Below are positions 19,652 to 29,058 of a stretch of 64,000 bases of DNA, one piece after another. The notes under the pieces were generated by a model. It was not told the origin of the DNA. It did not search any database and saw only the letters and a list, made by a program, of their open reading frames with translations. Within the stretch, counting starts at the first letter, position 1. Each line of letters opens with the position of its first letter. A program made the translations under genes and the position numbers. The DNA is from Methylococcaceae bacterium (GTDB lineage: Bacteria; Pseudomonadota; Gammaproteobacteria; Methylococcales; Methylomonadaceae): NCBI GenBank assembly GCA_016715325.1, contig JADKAL010000003.1, positions 310,001 to 374,000 on the forward strand, given 5' to 3'.

Positions 19652-21289
19652 TTGTATAACGAATTTTTCCATTTCAGCGAGCTGCCGTTTTCTATCGCAC
19701 CAGATCCGCATTTTATGTATATGAGCACCCGCCATCAAGAGGGCTTGGCGCATTTGCTGTACGGTATCAATCACGGCGGCGGTTTTGTGGCTTTAACCGG
19801 CGAAGTAGGTACCGGTAAGACGACGTTATGTCATTGTTTGCTCGAGCAACTCCCCGATAATATCGATATTGCGCTCATTTTAAATCCCAAACTAAACGCC
19901 ATAGAGTTACTGGCGACGATTTGCGACGATTTAAGCATACCATACGACATCGGCGGGCAATCGTTAAAAAATCTCGTCGATGCATTAAACCGTTACTTGC
20001 TTAGCGCCCATGCGAATAATCGCCGGACCGTTCTGATAATAGACGAAGCTCAAAATTTAAACCTGGAAGTTTTAGAACAGATTCGGCTGTTGACAAACCT
20101 TTGAAACCAGCAAAACGAAGCTATTACAAATTATTTTGGTCGGTCAGCCGGAGTTGAACGAGGTGCTAAACCGGCGTGAGCTTCGGCAATTAAACCAAAG
20201 GATTACCGCGCGTTACCATTTGCTGCCGCTCTCATTAGATGAGACCCGTATTTATATTCGTCATCGCTTGACAGTTTGTAAAGGCAATTCTGTGCTGTTT
20301 CAGGAAAACGCCATAAAAAAAATTTATGAATTTTCAGGCGGTATTCCTCGCGTAATCAATATCATTTGTCATTGCGCTTTATTAGGCGCTTATTCAACGG
20401 ACAGTCGTTTTATCACGCCCGATATTGTTAAACGTGCGGCCGAGGAAACCTTAGGTCAAAAGGTTAAGCCCGCTAAGTACTTGAAACCGGTATTGGGCTT
20501 GTTGGTATTGTGTCTATTGGTGACCGGCTGGTATTTCCTTCAATATTCAACTTCAGGTCGATCCGTTATTCAATCTAAAACACAGGTGTCGTTTAAAAAG
20601 CCGAACACGGATAGCCCTAAACCCAAGGCTATCCCCCAAAATTCGACTGGGGAAACGAAAGTAATCGCAGAAACCGACGCCAAATCCTTCGGTTTACAAT
20701 TAAATAACGATCAAAATAGCTTGAATGCAGCTATTAAAAAAGCACTTAAGGTTTGGGGAAAAGAAAATTTAACGGAAGAACAACCCGACTGTAAAACAGT
20801 GCAGAAAAACGGCCTGCTGTGCTCGTTCGACAAAGGAAACTGGAAGGACTTGGTAGCCTTTAACCGACCGGCAATCATGGAGTTTACCATGCCGGATGAA
20901 ACGAAACGCTTCGCTTTGTTAACGAGTATTCGTAACGGGCAGCCTGTGTTCCGTTTCGAAGAGGATCGAGAATTTCCTTGCCGGATGTGTTGAGTTTATG
21001 GGAAGGCTATTACTTGCTGCTTTGGCAGCCGCCGCTGACCGGCGTAAACTTGATTTTTCCCGGACAGACCTCAACTAATGTGGAATGGCTGCGTAAACAA
21101 TTAACCGAGATCGATGGCATTAATCAACAGCCGGTAAATCCGCAATTTTTCGACGTCGAATTGAAAGCGCGCGTTGTCAGTTTCCAAAAAACAAAGCATT
21201 TAAAGCCTGACGGTAAAGTTGGAATGCAAACTGTGTTTTATTTAGATAGCGCAACCGGCGCTAAAAATTCACCACATCTTAAGGATTAA
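19652..21289 (+). CDS. exeA: ExeA/GspA-type ATPase with peptidoglycan-binding tail, two frame breaks
   Basis: ExeA with GspB helps insert the type II secretion outer-membrane secretin through peptidoglycan. It starts at a TTG (MYNEFFHFSELPFSIAPDP). The AAA domain has Walker A GEVGTGKTT and Walker B LIIDEAQNL. The first break is near 20101: removing one T from TTT gives LLTNLETSKTK, the family consensus. The ATPase then continues (VGQPELNEVLNRRELRQLNQR), with a membrane helix near 20500-20545. The second break is near 20968: adding one C gives EFPLPDVLSLWEG, and a peptidoglycan-binding domain (VVSFQKTKHLKPDGKVG) ends the protein at about 546 residues. gspB begins 8 bases later. Confidence 0.88.
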
Positions 21290-21297
21290 ATCGTTCT

Positions 21298-22026
21298 ATG
21301 TCTTATATTCTCGATGCCCTCCGAAAATCCGAGCAACAACGGCAAGCTACTCAGCCCGAGACCATGACCGAAAGAATTCTGGTCAATCCTAGTCAACCTG
21401 TACAGAAATCAAGCCGGTGGCTAATTATTTTGGTGGCTATAAATTTAATTGCGATTAGCATGATGGCATGGATTTTTTTTCACAAAAACCAAGCTGAAAC
21501 TTTGGATAACGCCGGTGTATCAACGTATCCGGCTGCCGACAGGAAGTTTCATGAAAAAACAGCATCGCCTTTGGTATCGAATAACCCTGATGAACAGGCA
21601 AACCAAATCCAATCGAAATCGTCTTCGGACGTAAACGATGAAGCAGGCCCGTCGGAACCTTCCATCGCTGAAATGCTGGAAGAAAAATCGGCCGCTGTAA
21701 AACCCATCGAAGCGCAACGGACCGTTCACCCAACGCCGAACAAAAAACCTGCGACGGTTAAAAAAGAGAAAAAATCGGCTCTTACTCCCAAAGAGCTTCC
21801 TTCTCCAGCGCAAGAGCCTTCTTCGAACACTCGAACCGGTTCGCAGAAACTGAATATCAATGTCTTCAGTTATGCAGAAAAGCCCGAAGATCGTTTTGTC
21901 ATAATCGACATGGTCAAATACAAAAGCGGTCAACACATCAAAGGCGATGTAAAACTGAAAGAAATTCGTTCCGATAGCATCGTATTGCAAGATGAAAAAG
22001 GGACGTTTACTGTCGACCGTCCCTAA
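21298..22026 (+). CDS. gspB: General secretion pathway protein B
   Basis: The 242-residue protein opens with MSYILDALRKSEQQRQ, the hallmark of GspB/ExeB. One membrane helix (WLIILVAINLIAISMMAWIFF, about residues 41-61), a Pro/Ser/Lys-rich periplasmic linker and the C-terminal GspB domain follow (LNINVFSYAEKPEDRFVIIDM). It partners ExeA, encoded 8 bases upstream, in secretin assembly. No other type II secretion genes are in the window. Its stop overlaps the stop of the convergent transporter gene. Confidence 0.93.
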   Translation: MSYILDALRKSEQQRQATQPETMTERILVNPSQPVQKSSRWLIILVAINLIAISMMAWIFFHKNQAETLDNAGVSTYPAADRKFHEKTASPLVSNNPDEQANQIQSKSSSDVNDEAGPSEPSIAEMLEEKSAAVKPIEAQRTVHPTPNKKPATVKKEKKSALTPKELPSPAQEPSSNTRTGSQKLNINVFSYAEKPEDRFVIIDMVKYKSGQHIKGDVKLKEIRSDSIVLQDEKGTFTVDRP

Positions 22027-22916
22027 GCGATCTGTGCTACGCCGACGGACATAATAGCAACCAGTATTAATTTCGTCCGTAACCGGTATTTGGCGTCTTC
22101 GTCGCCGTAGTGATGCTTGAAATAAAGCAGCGCAACGGTTATCAGAAAGGTATAACCGGGTACGGTGGTTTCCATCGCCGCGGATAAGGCTGGCGACCCT
22201 AAATCGACCGCTTTTTGGCTTAAATACAAAGCAACGAGGTTAGCGCATTCAAGACCGATAAATAATCCGGTCAACGGTTTTAGTTTTGGTATGTTACCGA
22301 TAAATATCTTGCGAACATTCGAAGAAAACAATAGCGGTAACACCCCGCTGAGTACCACGCCGGAAATGATCAGCAAGAAGCAGATGATAAAGTCGCCATG
22401 TTCGAAAACATACTTTTCAATCAATATAGCTGCGACTTGAAGAGAAGACGTTACCATCATTAAGAGTATCGAGTCCCATTTGCCGTCTCTGGAAATATCG
22501 ATCAGGCAGAAACAAAGAGAGGCAACGACTAAAACGCCGATGGCTATATAATGCCAAGGTTCCAAGACTTCCCCCATCAAAAAATAACTCGCTAGCGGCA
22601 TTAAGGTGGGTGTGAAATTCTCGTACGCCGCGACTATGCCCGCCTCGGTGCGTTCCAGCGCTTGAAAATAAAACGCCTGCGAGAGTTGAATCAAGCCGCC
22701 GGCAACTATCGATAAAGCAATAATCCGCCAGTGCGGAAATTGCCACTCGATAAAAGGAAGGATGAAAGGGAACGCCAAAAAAATAACGGCCGTTGCCAAA
22801 GAACCAGTGATGACGCCAACCCAAGGTCTATCAAAGACATTTCCGACACAATGACTGTCTAAAATATTGACTAACGCCCAAAAAGGCGGGCCGATAAGTG
22901 CGTAGTAAAGCCACAT
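22023..22916 (-). CDS. EamA/DMT-superfamily transporter
   Basis: A 297-residue inner-membrane protein with about ten hydrophobic helices in two EamA-like halves (FYFQALERTEAGIVAAYENFTPTL in the first, SPALSAAMETTVPGYTFLI in the second). DMT exporters and permeases move small metabolites; the substrate is not predictable. Its end overlaps the end of gspB by four bases, tail to tail. Upstream lies a 759-base gap with operator-like palindromes. Confidence 0.85.
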   Translation of the reverse strand: MWLYYALIGPPFWALVNILDSHCVGNVFDRPWVGVITGSLATAVIFLAFPFILPFIEWQFPHWRIIALSIVAGGLIQLSQAFYFQALERTEAGIVAAYENFTPTLMPLASYFLMGEVLEPWHYIAIGVLVVASLCFCLIDISRDGKWDSILLMMVTSSLQVAAILIEKYVFEHGDFIICFLLIISGVVLSGVLPLLFSSNVRKIFIGNIPKLKPLTGLFIGLECANLVALYLSQKAVDLGSPALSAAMETTVPGYTFLITVALLYFKHHYGDEDAKYRLRTKLILVAIMSVGVAQIA

Positions 22917-23102
22917 GATTAAATCTCCTCGAAATTTTTATAGATGATGAATAAATCGGCCTTTCCAAGGCAGCGATTTGAGCTATTAGGAATTGAAAAA
23001 ATAGTTTTACGAAAGGGAAATTCGGTTTTCAATATTGCTTAGTTTGTATATATCGATAATTGGAAGTGTAGACCCAATCACAAAACTCACCGTTCCCTGT
23101 GT

Positions 23103-23130
23103 GATATTTGTGAAACGGATCACAAATATC
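23103..23130. promoter_or_regulatory. CRP-like palindromic operator
   Basis: A perfect 11-bp inverted repeat, GATATTTGTGA-AACGGA-TCACAAATATC, contains the exact CRP half-site pair TGTGA-N6-TCACA (23109-23124). It lies 187 bases upstream of the EamA gene start and about 546 bases upstream of the SET gene. Which gene it serves is unclear. Confidence 0.6.
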
Positions 23131-23143
23131 TGTTGTAAAAAAC

Positions 23144-23159
23144 ATTGTTTATATACAAT
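23144..23159. promoter_or_regulatory. Second palindrome next to the CRP-like site
   Basis: ATTGT-TTATAT-ACAAT is a perfect 5-bp inverted repeat with a 6-base spacer, 13 bases after the CRP-like box. The TATACA inside could also be a -10 element. It may be a regulator site or a promoter core; evidence is limited to symmetry. Confidence 0.3.
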
Positions 23160-23290
23160 TCCTAAAAGTTGTGCTGATCTTAAGGGGTGTTAAAAAAGCA
23201 AACAATCAGTGGTATTACTTAGTAATCAATAAAATAGAGCTTTGATTCAGTTGTTTTTTAATGGAAATGCTACGGCAACGTCACTATAGA

Positions 23291-23449
23291 TTCGGCCCGA
23301 TGAAGTCTTAACTCCGGTTCGGCTTCGTCTATAGGGATGCAGGAGGTAGAGCAACGCAGGAAACAGTGCCGATAACCTTTCGAAAAGGTGGTCTGCGCGT
23401 TGACTTGCTCAGAACGAACGCTTCAGGAGTTTATAAGACAGAACCAATA
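23291..23449. repeat. Degenerate copy of the REP-like element at 47061
   Basis: The left part (TTCGGCCCGATGAAGTCTTA continuing ACTCCGGTTCG) and the right part (GACTTGCTCAGAACGAACG) match the two arms of the element at 47061-47174, with a longer, unrelated middle. It fills much of the gap 22917-23675. The remaining bases of that gap hold only the palindromes listed separately. Confidence 0.45.
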
Positions 23450-23675
23450 AGTTAAGAGCTGATACTCAGTTAAATATCAATCTTTCTTACCAACCCTACT
23501 AGTTTTTTGAAAAATAACAAACGGTTTAATGCAGAAAATTTTATTTCGATGGATAGCCAATTTTTTTTAACATTTACTATGATTAACTATTGAGCAGTCC
23601 GCTTTAGGATATTTAGCTCAACGATTAACTTACCCCAGTAGATGGCAACGTAATTTCACTCATGAAAACTTAACT

Positions 23676-24215
23676 ATGAAATCGTTTTCAAAATTAAATT
23701 GGTTAAATCCGAAAATTAACTTATCTGATAATTTACCGTGCGGTCGAGGACAAGTTGCGAGCGAAGCGATCAAGACGGAGGAGGTTCTCGTTATATTCGG
23801 CGGACATGTTATGACAATGGAAGAGTTTTTTACCTTGCCGCCTAAAATTCAAGAATTCCCTTATCAAATTAGCGAAGATCCCGATCTCGTCCTTGGACCT
23901 GCTAATTTAGATGAACTTCATAATGGAGAATTTTTTAATCACAGTTGCGATCCTAACACCGGGTTTAAAAGTGAAATTTGTTTAGTAGCAATGCGAGATA
24001 TTTACGTCGGTGAAGAGTTAACCTTCGATTATGCTATGTGTACGACCGGCAATTTCGGAAATATGGATTGTCATTGCGGTTCTGTTAATTGTCGTGGCTA
24101 TATCAAAGGGGATGACTGGAAAATAGCCGAGCTTCAGCAAAATATCGCGGGTATTTTCAGCCTTATATTGAAACGAAAATTACCAGGCTGTTGGCGTTAT
24201 GAAATAGTCAGCTAA
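23676..24215 (+). CDS. SET-domain protein (putative lysine methyltransferase)
   Basis: The 179-residue protein contains a compact SET domain. An N-terminal GRGQVASEAIKTEEVLVIFGG strand pair is followed by the SAM/active-site motif NHSCDPNTGF, then the GEELTFDYA motif with the catalytic Tyr, and a post-SET-like cysteine cluster (CHCGSVNCRGYI). All key motifs are intact, so it should methylate lysine in some protein. Bacterial SET proteins have few known targets. No signal peptide. A long untranslated leader and no close partner gene leave its role open. Confidence 0.85.
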   Translation: MKSFSKLNWLNPKINLSDNLPCGRGQVASEAIKTEEVLVIFGGHVMTMEEFFTLPPKIQEFPYQISEDPDLVLGPANLDELHNGEFFNHSCDPNTGFKSEICLVAMRDIYVGEELTFDYAMCTTGNFGNMDCHCGSVNCRGYIKGDDWKIAELQQNIAGIFSLILKRKLPGCWRYEIVS

Positions 24216-24340
24216 TACAATCAGTGAAAATGTGTGTGTATTTGATAAAACTGCCGTATTATTTCTTTAAGTTGAATTTAATCAACACTTAACAATAAAT
24301 TCCGCTACTATATCGATACGACTAATAAAACATTGTATTC

Positions 24341-26379
24341 ATGAAGTTTCTTGAGTGTTCCTGCCTATTCTGCTTGATTTGCTTAGTGCACAATCCGGTC
24401 TATTCACAATACGATACCGGCTCATCAAAAGATATGCTTAAAAATGGCGAAGATCTTTTGTTTGAAGATATTCCTTCAGTCTATACGGCATCAAAATACG
24501 AACAAAAAGTGACGAAAGCGCCAGCCTCGGTGAGTATCGTGACGGCGGATGAAATAAAGAAATGGGGTTATCGTAGTTTCAGCGATATTCTTTCGAGCTT
24601 AAAAGGTTTTTATACATCAACCGACAGAAATTACGGTTATGTCGGCACACGGGGATTCGGTCTACCGACCGACTACAATAGCGGCTGTTACTTTTGATCG
24701 ACGGTCACCGGTATAACGATAATTTATTCGAATCGTTCTATATCAACGAAGATTTTCCGGTCGATATCGATATGATCGAGCGTGTGGAAGTCGTCAGAGG
24801 ACCAAGTTCATCGTTGTACGGCAGTAATGCTTTTTTCGGTGTTATCAATGTAATTACAAAACGAGGCCGAGATCAGCAAGGGGCTAATATTAAAACGTCA
24901 TACGGTAGCAATAATACCTATAAAACCAGCGCAAGCTATGGGCAACGCTTCAGTAACGGGATAGAAGCTTTTTTAACCGGTACCTTCTATGACAGCCAGG
25001 GCGATAGCCGGTTTTTTTCCAAAGAATTCGCCGATCCTTCAACCAACAACGGTTTTTACATCGATAATGATGAAGAAGAGTCGAAACGATTCATGGGTAA
25101 ACTAGCTTACGGGGATTTCACGCTGGAAGGTGTGTATGTCGATCGTAAAAAAGCGATTCCAACCGGCTCGTTTGAGACTGTTTTCAATGATCCGCGCGCC
25201 GGAACGGATGACGAGTCTGCTTTTCTATATTTAAACTATAATCATACTTTCGATAATCAACTCAACTTGCAAGCGAGAGTGTCTTACAATAATTATCGAT
25301 ACACCGGCGATTATCCGACTGATTTTTCCCAGGCAGGAAATTTATCCGATATTGCCGTCAATACGGATTATTTTAAGGGCCAATGGTGGCGCGCGGGACT
25401 CGAAATAACCAAGATTCTGTTTGACGATCATCGCGTTACTGCTGGGTCCGAGTATCAGGATAACTTCGAACAATTTTTAACCAATTTCAATACAAGGCCT
25501 AATGGCATTGTGTCGGAAATTAATCCCGTTGATTCGAGTACCGATAGATGGGCTTTTTTTATCCAGGACGAATACACTATAACGAGTCAAGTCACGTTCA
25601 ATGCCGGGGTTCGATACGATTATTATAGTGTTTCCGGGGGGACAATTAACCCAAGACTGGCTCTGATTTATAACCCCTGGGAAAAAACCTCTATAAAACT
25701 CCTTTATGGAACGGCATTTAGAGCGCCCAGCCAATTTGAAATCAATTCTCCAGCCTTCGATGTGATCGCTAACGATAAATTGAAGCCTGAAAAACTGGAA
25801 ACTACCGAGATCATCTTGGAACATTATTTCAATCAAAGTTTACGCGGAGAGTTAAATTTTTTTCACACTAACGTGAACGATATCATCGCAAATGTTAGAA
25901 TTTCCGGCGACCGCACTCAAAACCGAAATGTCGATAACGTCACTTCAGACGGTTTTGAAGTACAGCTCGAAGATAATTGGAATAACGGTTTTCAAGCCCG
26001 GTTGAGTTATTCCTGGCAGCATACCGATTACGACGATCAGGATACGCGATTGCCGAATTCACCGGAGCATCTCGTTAAGCTTAATTTGATAGCGCCGGTT
26101 TGGCGAGACAAAGTATTCATCGGTTTCGAAACCCAATATGTAGGCGCCAGAAAGGTACCGGCTAAGGACGTAGGCGCTACAACCGGAAAAATAAGCGGCT
26201 ATACCATCAGCAATGTGACGCTTTTCACACAAAACTGGATAAAAGGTTTGGAGTTATCCGTTAGCGCGTACAATTTATTCGACGAACGTTACTATGATCC
26301 CGGCTCGCCCGATCATACACAGAACGGCATTTTGCGGGACGGCTTAACGTTCAGAATTAAAGGCAGTTTAGATTTTTAA
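24341..26379 (+). CDS. TonB-dependent outer-membrane receptor 1, one frame break
   Basis: A signal peptide (MKFLECSCLFCLICLVHNPVYS) precedes the TBDR family block EDIPSVYTASKYEQKVTKAP and the plug domain (SVSIVTADEIKKWGYRSFSDILSSLKGF, IERVEVVRGPSSSLYGSNAFFGVINVITKRG). A C-terminal beta-barrel follows and ends in Phe (FRIKGSLDF). The frame breaks at about 24681: adding one C to AGCGGC gives NSRLLLLIDGH, exactly as in receptor 2, for about 679 residues. It is close kin to the gene at 29059. The ligand is unknown. No siderophore-type neighbour is evident. A binding-protein gene follows 153 bases downstream. Confidence 0.9.
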
Positions 26380-26532
26380 CACACGCTTTTAAGGCAACAA
26401 ATAACTAAACCATAGATAGACTAGACTGGTGTCATACAACATCCATTTGAAAATTGACTGCGCCTTAAGTATTCGTGCTAATACTAGAACTGAGGGGCAG
26501 AAAATTGCCTGTAAACTCGGGGCTGGGCGGGC

Positions 26533-27483
26533 GTGAGTTACCGGTTAATGAAGCCGAAGAACCATGCTCGCATTCGGGTCATTTTGGGAGTGATGGCAAT
26601 ACTTTGCTTTTATTTTTCGCCGGAATTAAAGGCGGAAAAAACGTTTCAGATACTTATCGTTACCTCCTCCAATGATGAAGTTTATCGCGAAACCATTAAC
26701 GGATTTAAAGGGCAAATTTCAGCTTCTCTCAAGACTAAAATTTCCGAGCTGAACATAATGCAAAGACCAACCTGGGATAATAATGTGGTTGAGCAACTTA
26801 GCCCGGATGTGGTTTTTACACTGGGCATCGAATCACTGAACTGGGCAAGTCAAAAATCCGTTCAAATACCTATTGTGGCAACGATGGTGCTTAAAGAAGA
26901 TACATTCAAAAAAGCCGGTAATATTACCGGAGTGAGCTTGAGCTATTCCATGCAAACCCAAATTCATTGGCTGAAAAAGTTTTTTCCGCAGCAGAGTTCG
27001 GTCGCCATTTTGTACAACCCTGCAGAAAATGCGGGAACGGTAAAAGCGGCCAAAGAGATTAGCCAGCAAGAAGGTCTAAAGCTGGTCGCCATCCCGGTAG
27101 AAACGCCCAAGGAATTACCCTATGCATTAGAGCAGTTATCGTCGAATGTAGAGCTTTTATTAGCCATTCCGGACGAAACCGTAATGTCGGTGAATACGGC
27201 TAAAGAAGTTTTATTGGCCTCGTTCAGAAATAAAGTGCCTTTGATCGGGCTGTCGGATAACTGGGTGAAATCAGGAGCGTTTTACGCTTTATCGTGGGAC
27301 TATACCGACTTAGGAAAACAAAGCGCCTTGTTGGCTCAGAAAATACTCAACGGCGCATCGGTTTCGACGGTATTGCCTGAACATCCACGTAAGGTGGCTT
27401 ATACGGTTAATGCCAAGATTGCTGAGCACATGAATATTGATGTCTCTAATAGTGCGCTTAAAAACGCTAAAGTAGTTTTTTAA
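26533..27483 (+). CDS. Periplasmic binding protein, PF04392 type, cassette 1
   Basis: A 316-residue exported protein, strongly similar to the copy at 31130 (VNTAKEVLLASFRNKVPLIG and SDNWVKSGAFYALSWDY appear in both). The frame opens at a GTG at 26533, but the ATG at 26548 (MKPKNHARIRVILGVMAIL) also gives a good signal peptide. The two-lobed fold is indicated by VVFTLGIESLNWAS, NITGVSLSYSMQTQ and VAILYNPAENAGTVKAAKEI. No ABC permease or ATPase lies nearby. It pairs with TonB receptor 1, so it may catch the imported ligand and report it to a sensor. Confidence 0.85.
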   Translation: MSYRLMKPKNHARIRVILGVMAILCFYFSPELKAEKTFQILIVTSSNDEVYRETINGFKGQISASLKTKISELNIMQRPTWDNNVVEQLSPDVVFTLGIESLNWASQKSVQIPIVATMVLKEDTFKKAGNITGVSLSYSMQTQIHWLKKFFPQQSSVAILYNPAENAGTVKAAKEISQQEGLKLVAIPVETPKELPYALEQLSSNVELLLAIPDETVMSVNTAKEVLLASFRNKVPLIGLSDNWVKSGAFYALSWDYTDLGKQSALLAQKILNGASVSTVLPEHPRKVAYTVNAKIAEHMNIDVSNSALKNAKVVF

Positions 27484-27653
27484 TTTTATTCTTAACATTA
27501 GTCATGTGTCTGTAGAGAAAAATAAATCCCCTTGATAGGAAAGCTCTGAACAAGTAAATACCGATCATAAATCAAAATCTTACTATTCGTCCTGAGCATG
27601 TCGACGAACTTCTTCAAAAGTTCAATACCCAGCCTGAGTATTAGAAGGTTTTT

Positions 27654-28916
27654 TTATAAAACCTCTAAAGCACGGAAACTTTGATAAATTTTATCTTTGT
27701 CAAGTTTGCCTTCGTTTTCCAAAGAACTTACTATTTCGGCCATGCATGTTAAAGCATTATCAATGTCTTCAAAAGTAAGGTGCGTTGTAAGGCAAATCCT
27801 AATCCCGGCATTTTTTTTGGGTACAGCTGGGAAGTTACATATGCAGGTAAAGAATCCAGCCTCCTGCATTTTTTTGACAATATGATGAGCATTATTTTCA
27901 GATCCAGCACCAAAATAGAATATTGGGGAAAAAGTATGGTTCATTAATGGTAAGTTATGGGCATAAGCCTGTTGTCTAAAATATTTAATTAATCCATATA
28001 AGAGGTTTTGTCTGGTGACTATTTCGTTAGTTAAATGTAGTTTTGCAGAGGCAATACAAGCACCTAATACCGGCGTGGGGATAGGACCACTAAAAATTAG
28101 TGATGACCCTATACATCTAACTAAATCACGACCTTCTGGAGTCGGAAAAACCAATACACCGCCACAGCATCCGAAACCTTTTGCTAATGACATTACCATT
28201 ACCATTTGTTGATGAAGCGGTTTTCTGCTTAGCGCGTAACCCTTACCATTTTCCCCTATCCAACTCATTCCGTGAGCGTCATCCACAAAGCAATAAAAAT
28301 TAGGGTAACGATCCATAAATTCATACATTTGCTCAATAGGGCAACCATCTCCTAGCATGGAATATAAACCATCAGCCATGTACCAAATTTTCTCGTGCTT
28401 ATTTTGGTACTGTTTAATATATTCTTCGAGTAATGTCATATTACTATGTCGTAACATAACAACTTGGGTACCTTGAGCTTGAGCAATTTTTACTGCGTTC
28501 TGAACGCTGGCATGCAATTGATGATCTACAATAATTAAGTCGTTTGAAGATGTGATAACAGGTATAGCGGATATTGACCCTAAAGTAGTGGTCTGCGTCA
28601 CCAATGTATGATAGCCGGTTATATTGTCTAACAGTGCTTCAAGTTCCTCATTCAATCCCAACCCAATGTATTGCCGTGAACTTGCAAATAGACTTCCATA
28701 GCGCGTTAGGGCATCGATGCCGCCTAGCTTAACTGCGTCGTGAGTTTCCAGTCCTAAATAACTGCAATTGCCGAAATGAACGAGATCTTTGCCTTGAACT
28801 TTTACAATTCTGCCATCGTAATGATCTGATTCGTTTTTAAGTTGAATAATGCCATAATTGCGGGCATTGGTTATGGAAATTAAAGCACGCATGTTGTTGG
28901 TCATTGTTTTGTTCAA
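27654..28916 (-). CDS. Alpha-oxoamine-synthase-like PLP enzyme
   Basis: A 420-residue fold-type I PLP enzyme of the BioF/KBL/ALAS/CqsA family. These enzymes condense an amino acid with an acyl-CoA or acyl carrier to give an alpha-aminoketone. Visible motifs are the NCSYLGLETH and GSLFASSRQYIG segments near the N-terminus, the PLP-binding VDDAHGMSWIGENGKG (Asp about residue 213) and the Schiff-base lysine in SLAKGFGCCGG (about residue 246). It is not BioF in a biotin operon, nor kbl beside tdh, and differs clearly from Vibrio CqsA. It runs opposite to the two receptor cassettes it sits between. The product is unknown. Its flanks are AT-rich, which could mean transfer. Confidence 0.82.
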   Translation of the reverse strand: MNKTMTNNMRALISITNARNYGIIQLKNESDHYDGRIVKVQGKDLVHFGNCSYLGLETHDAVKLGGIDALTRYGSLFASSRQYIGLGLNEELEALLDNITGYHTLVTQTTTLGSISAIPVITSSNDLIIVDHQLHASVQNAVKIAQAQGTQVVMLRHSNMTLLEEYIKQYQNKHEKIWYMADGLYSMLGDGCPIEQMYEFMDRYPNFYCFVDDAHGMSWIGENGKGYALSRKPLHQQMVMVMSLAKGFGCCGGVLVFPTPEGRDLVRCIGSSLIFSGPIPTPVLGACIASAKLHLTNEIVTRQNLLYGLIKYFRQQAYAHNLPLMNHTFSPIFYFGAGSENNAHHIVKKMQEAGFFTCICNFPAVPKKNAGIRICLTTHLTFEDIDNALTCMAEIVSSLENEGKLDKDKIYQSFRALEVL

Positions 28917-28956
28917 TTTGTAATTCCATCAAGTTTTTATTAAAAAGTAGTAGGTT

Positions 28957-28977
28957 TTTGCTTACATAACAAGCAAA
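28957..28977. promoter_or_regulatory. Operator-like palindrome in the divergent gap
   Basis: TTTGCTT-ACATAAC-AAGCAAA is a perfect 7-bp inverted repeat. It sits between the divergent starts of the PLP enzyme (28916) and TonB receptor 2 (29059), in an AT-rich gap, so it could control both. The evidence is symmetry and position only. Confidence 0.4.
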
Positions 28978-29058
28978 CATTAACTATATTTAAAAATTTT
29001 AAAGAAAATCATCTATATTTTTATCTAGCTTAGTCCAATCAAATAACCATGATGACCT

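Noticed and set aside
27654..28916. Calling the PLP enzyme CqsA or BioF
   Set aside because: Only family-level motifs match; CqsA residues outside the core differ and no biotin genes are nearby.
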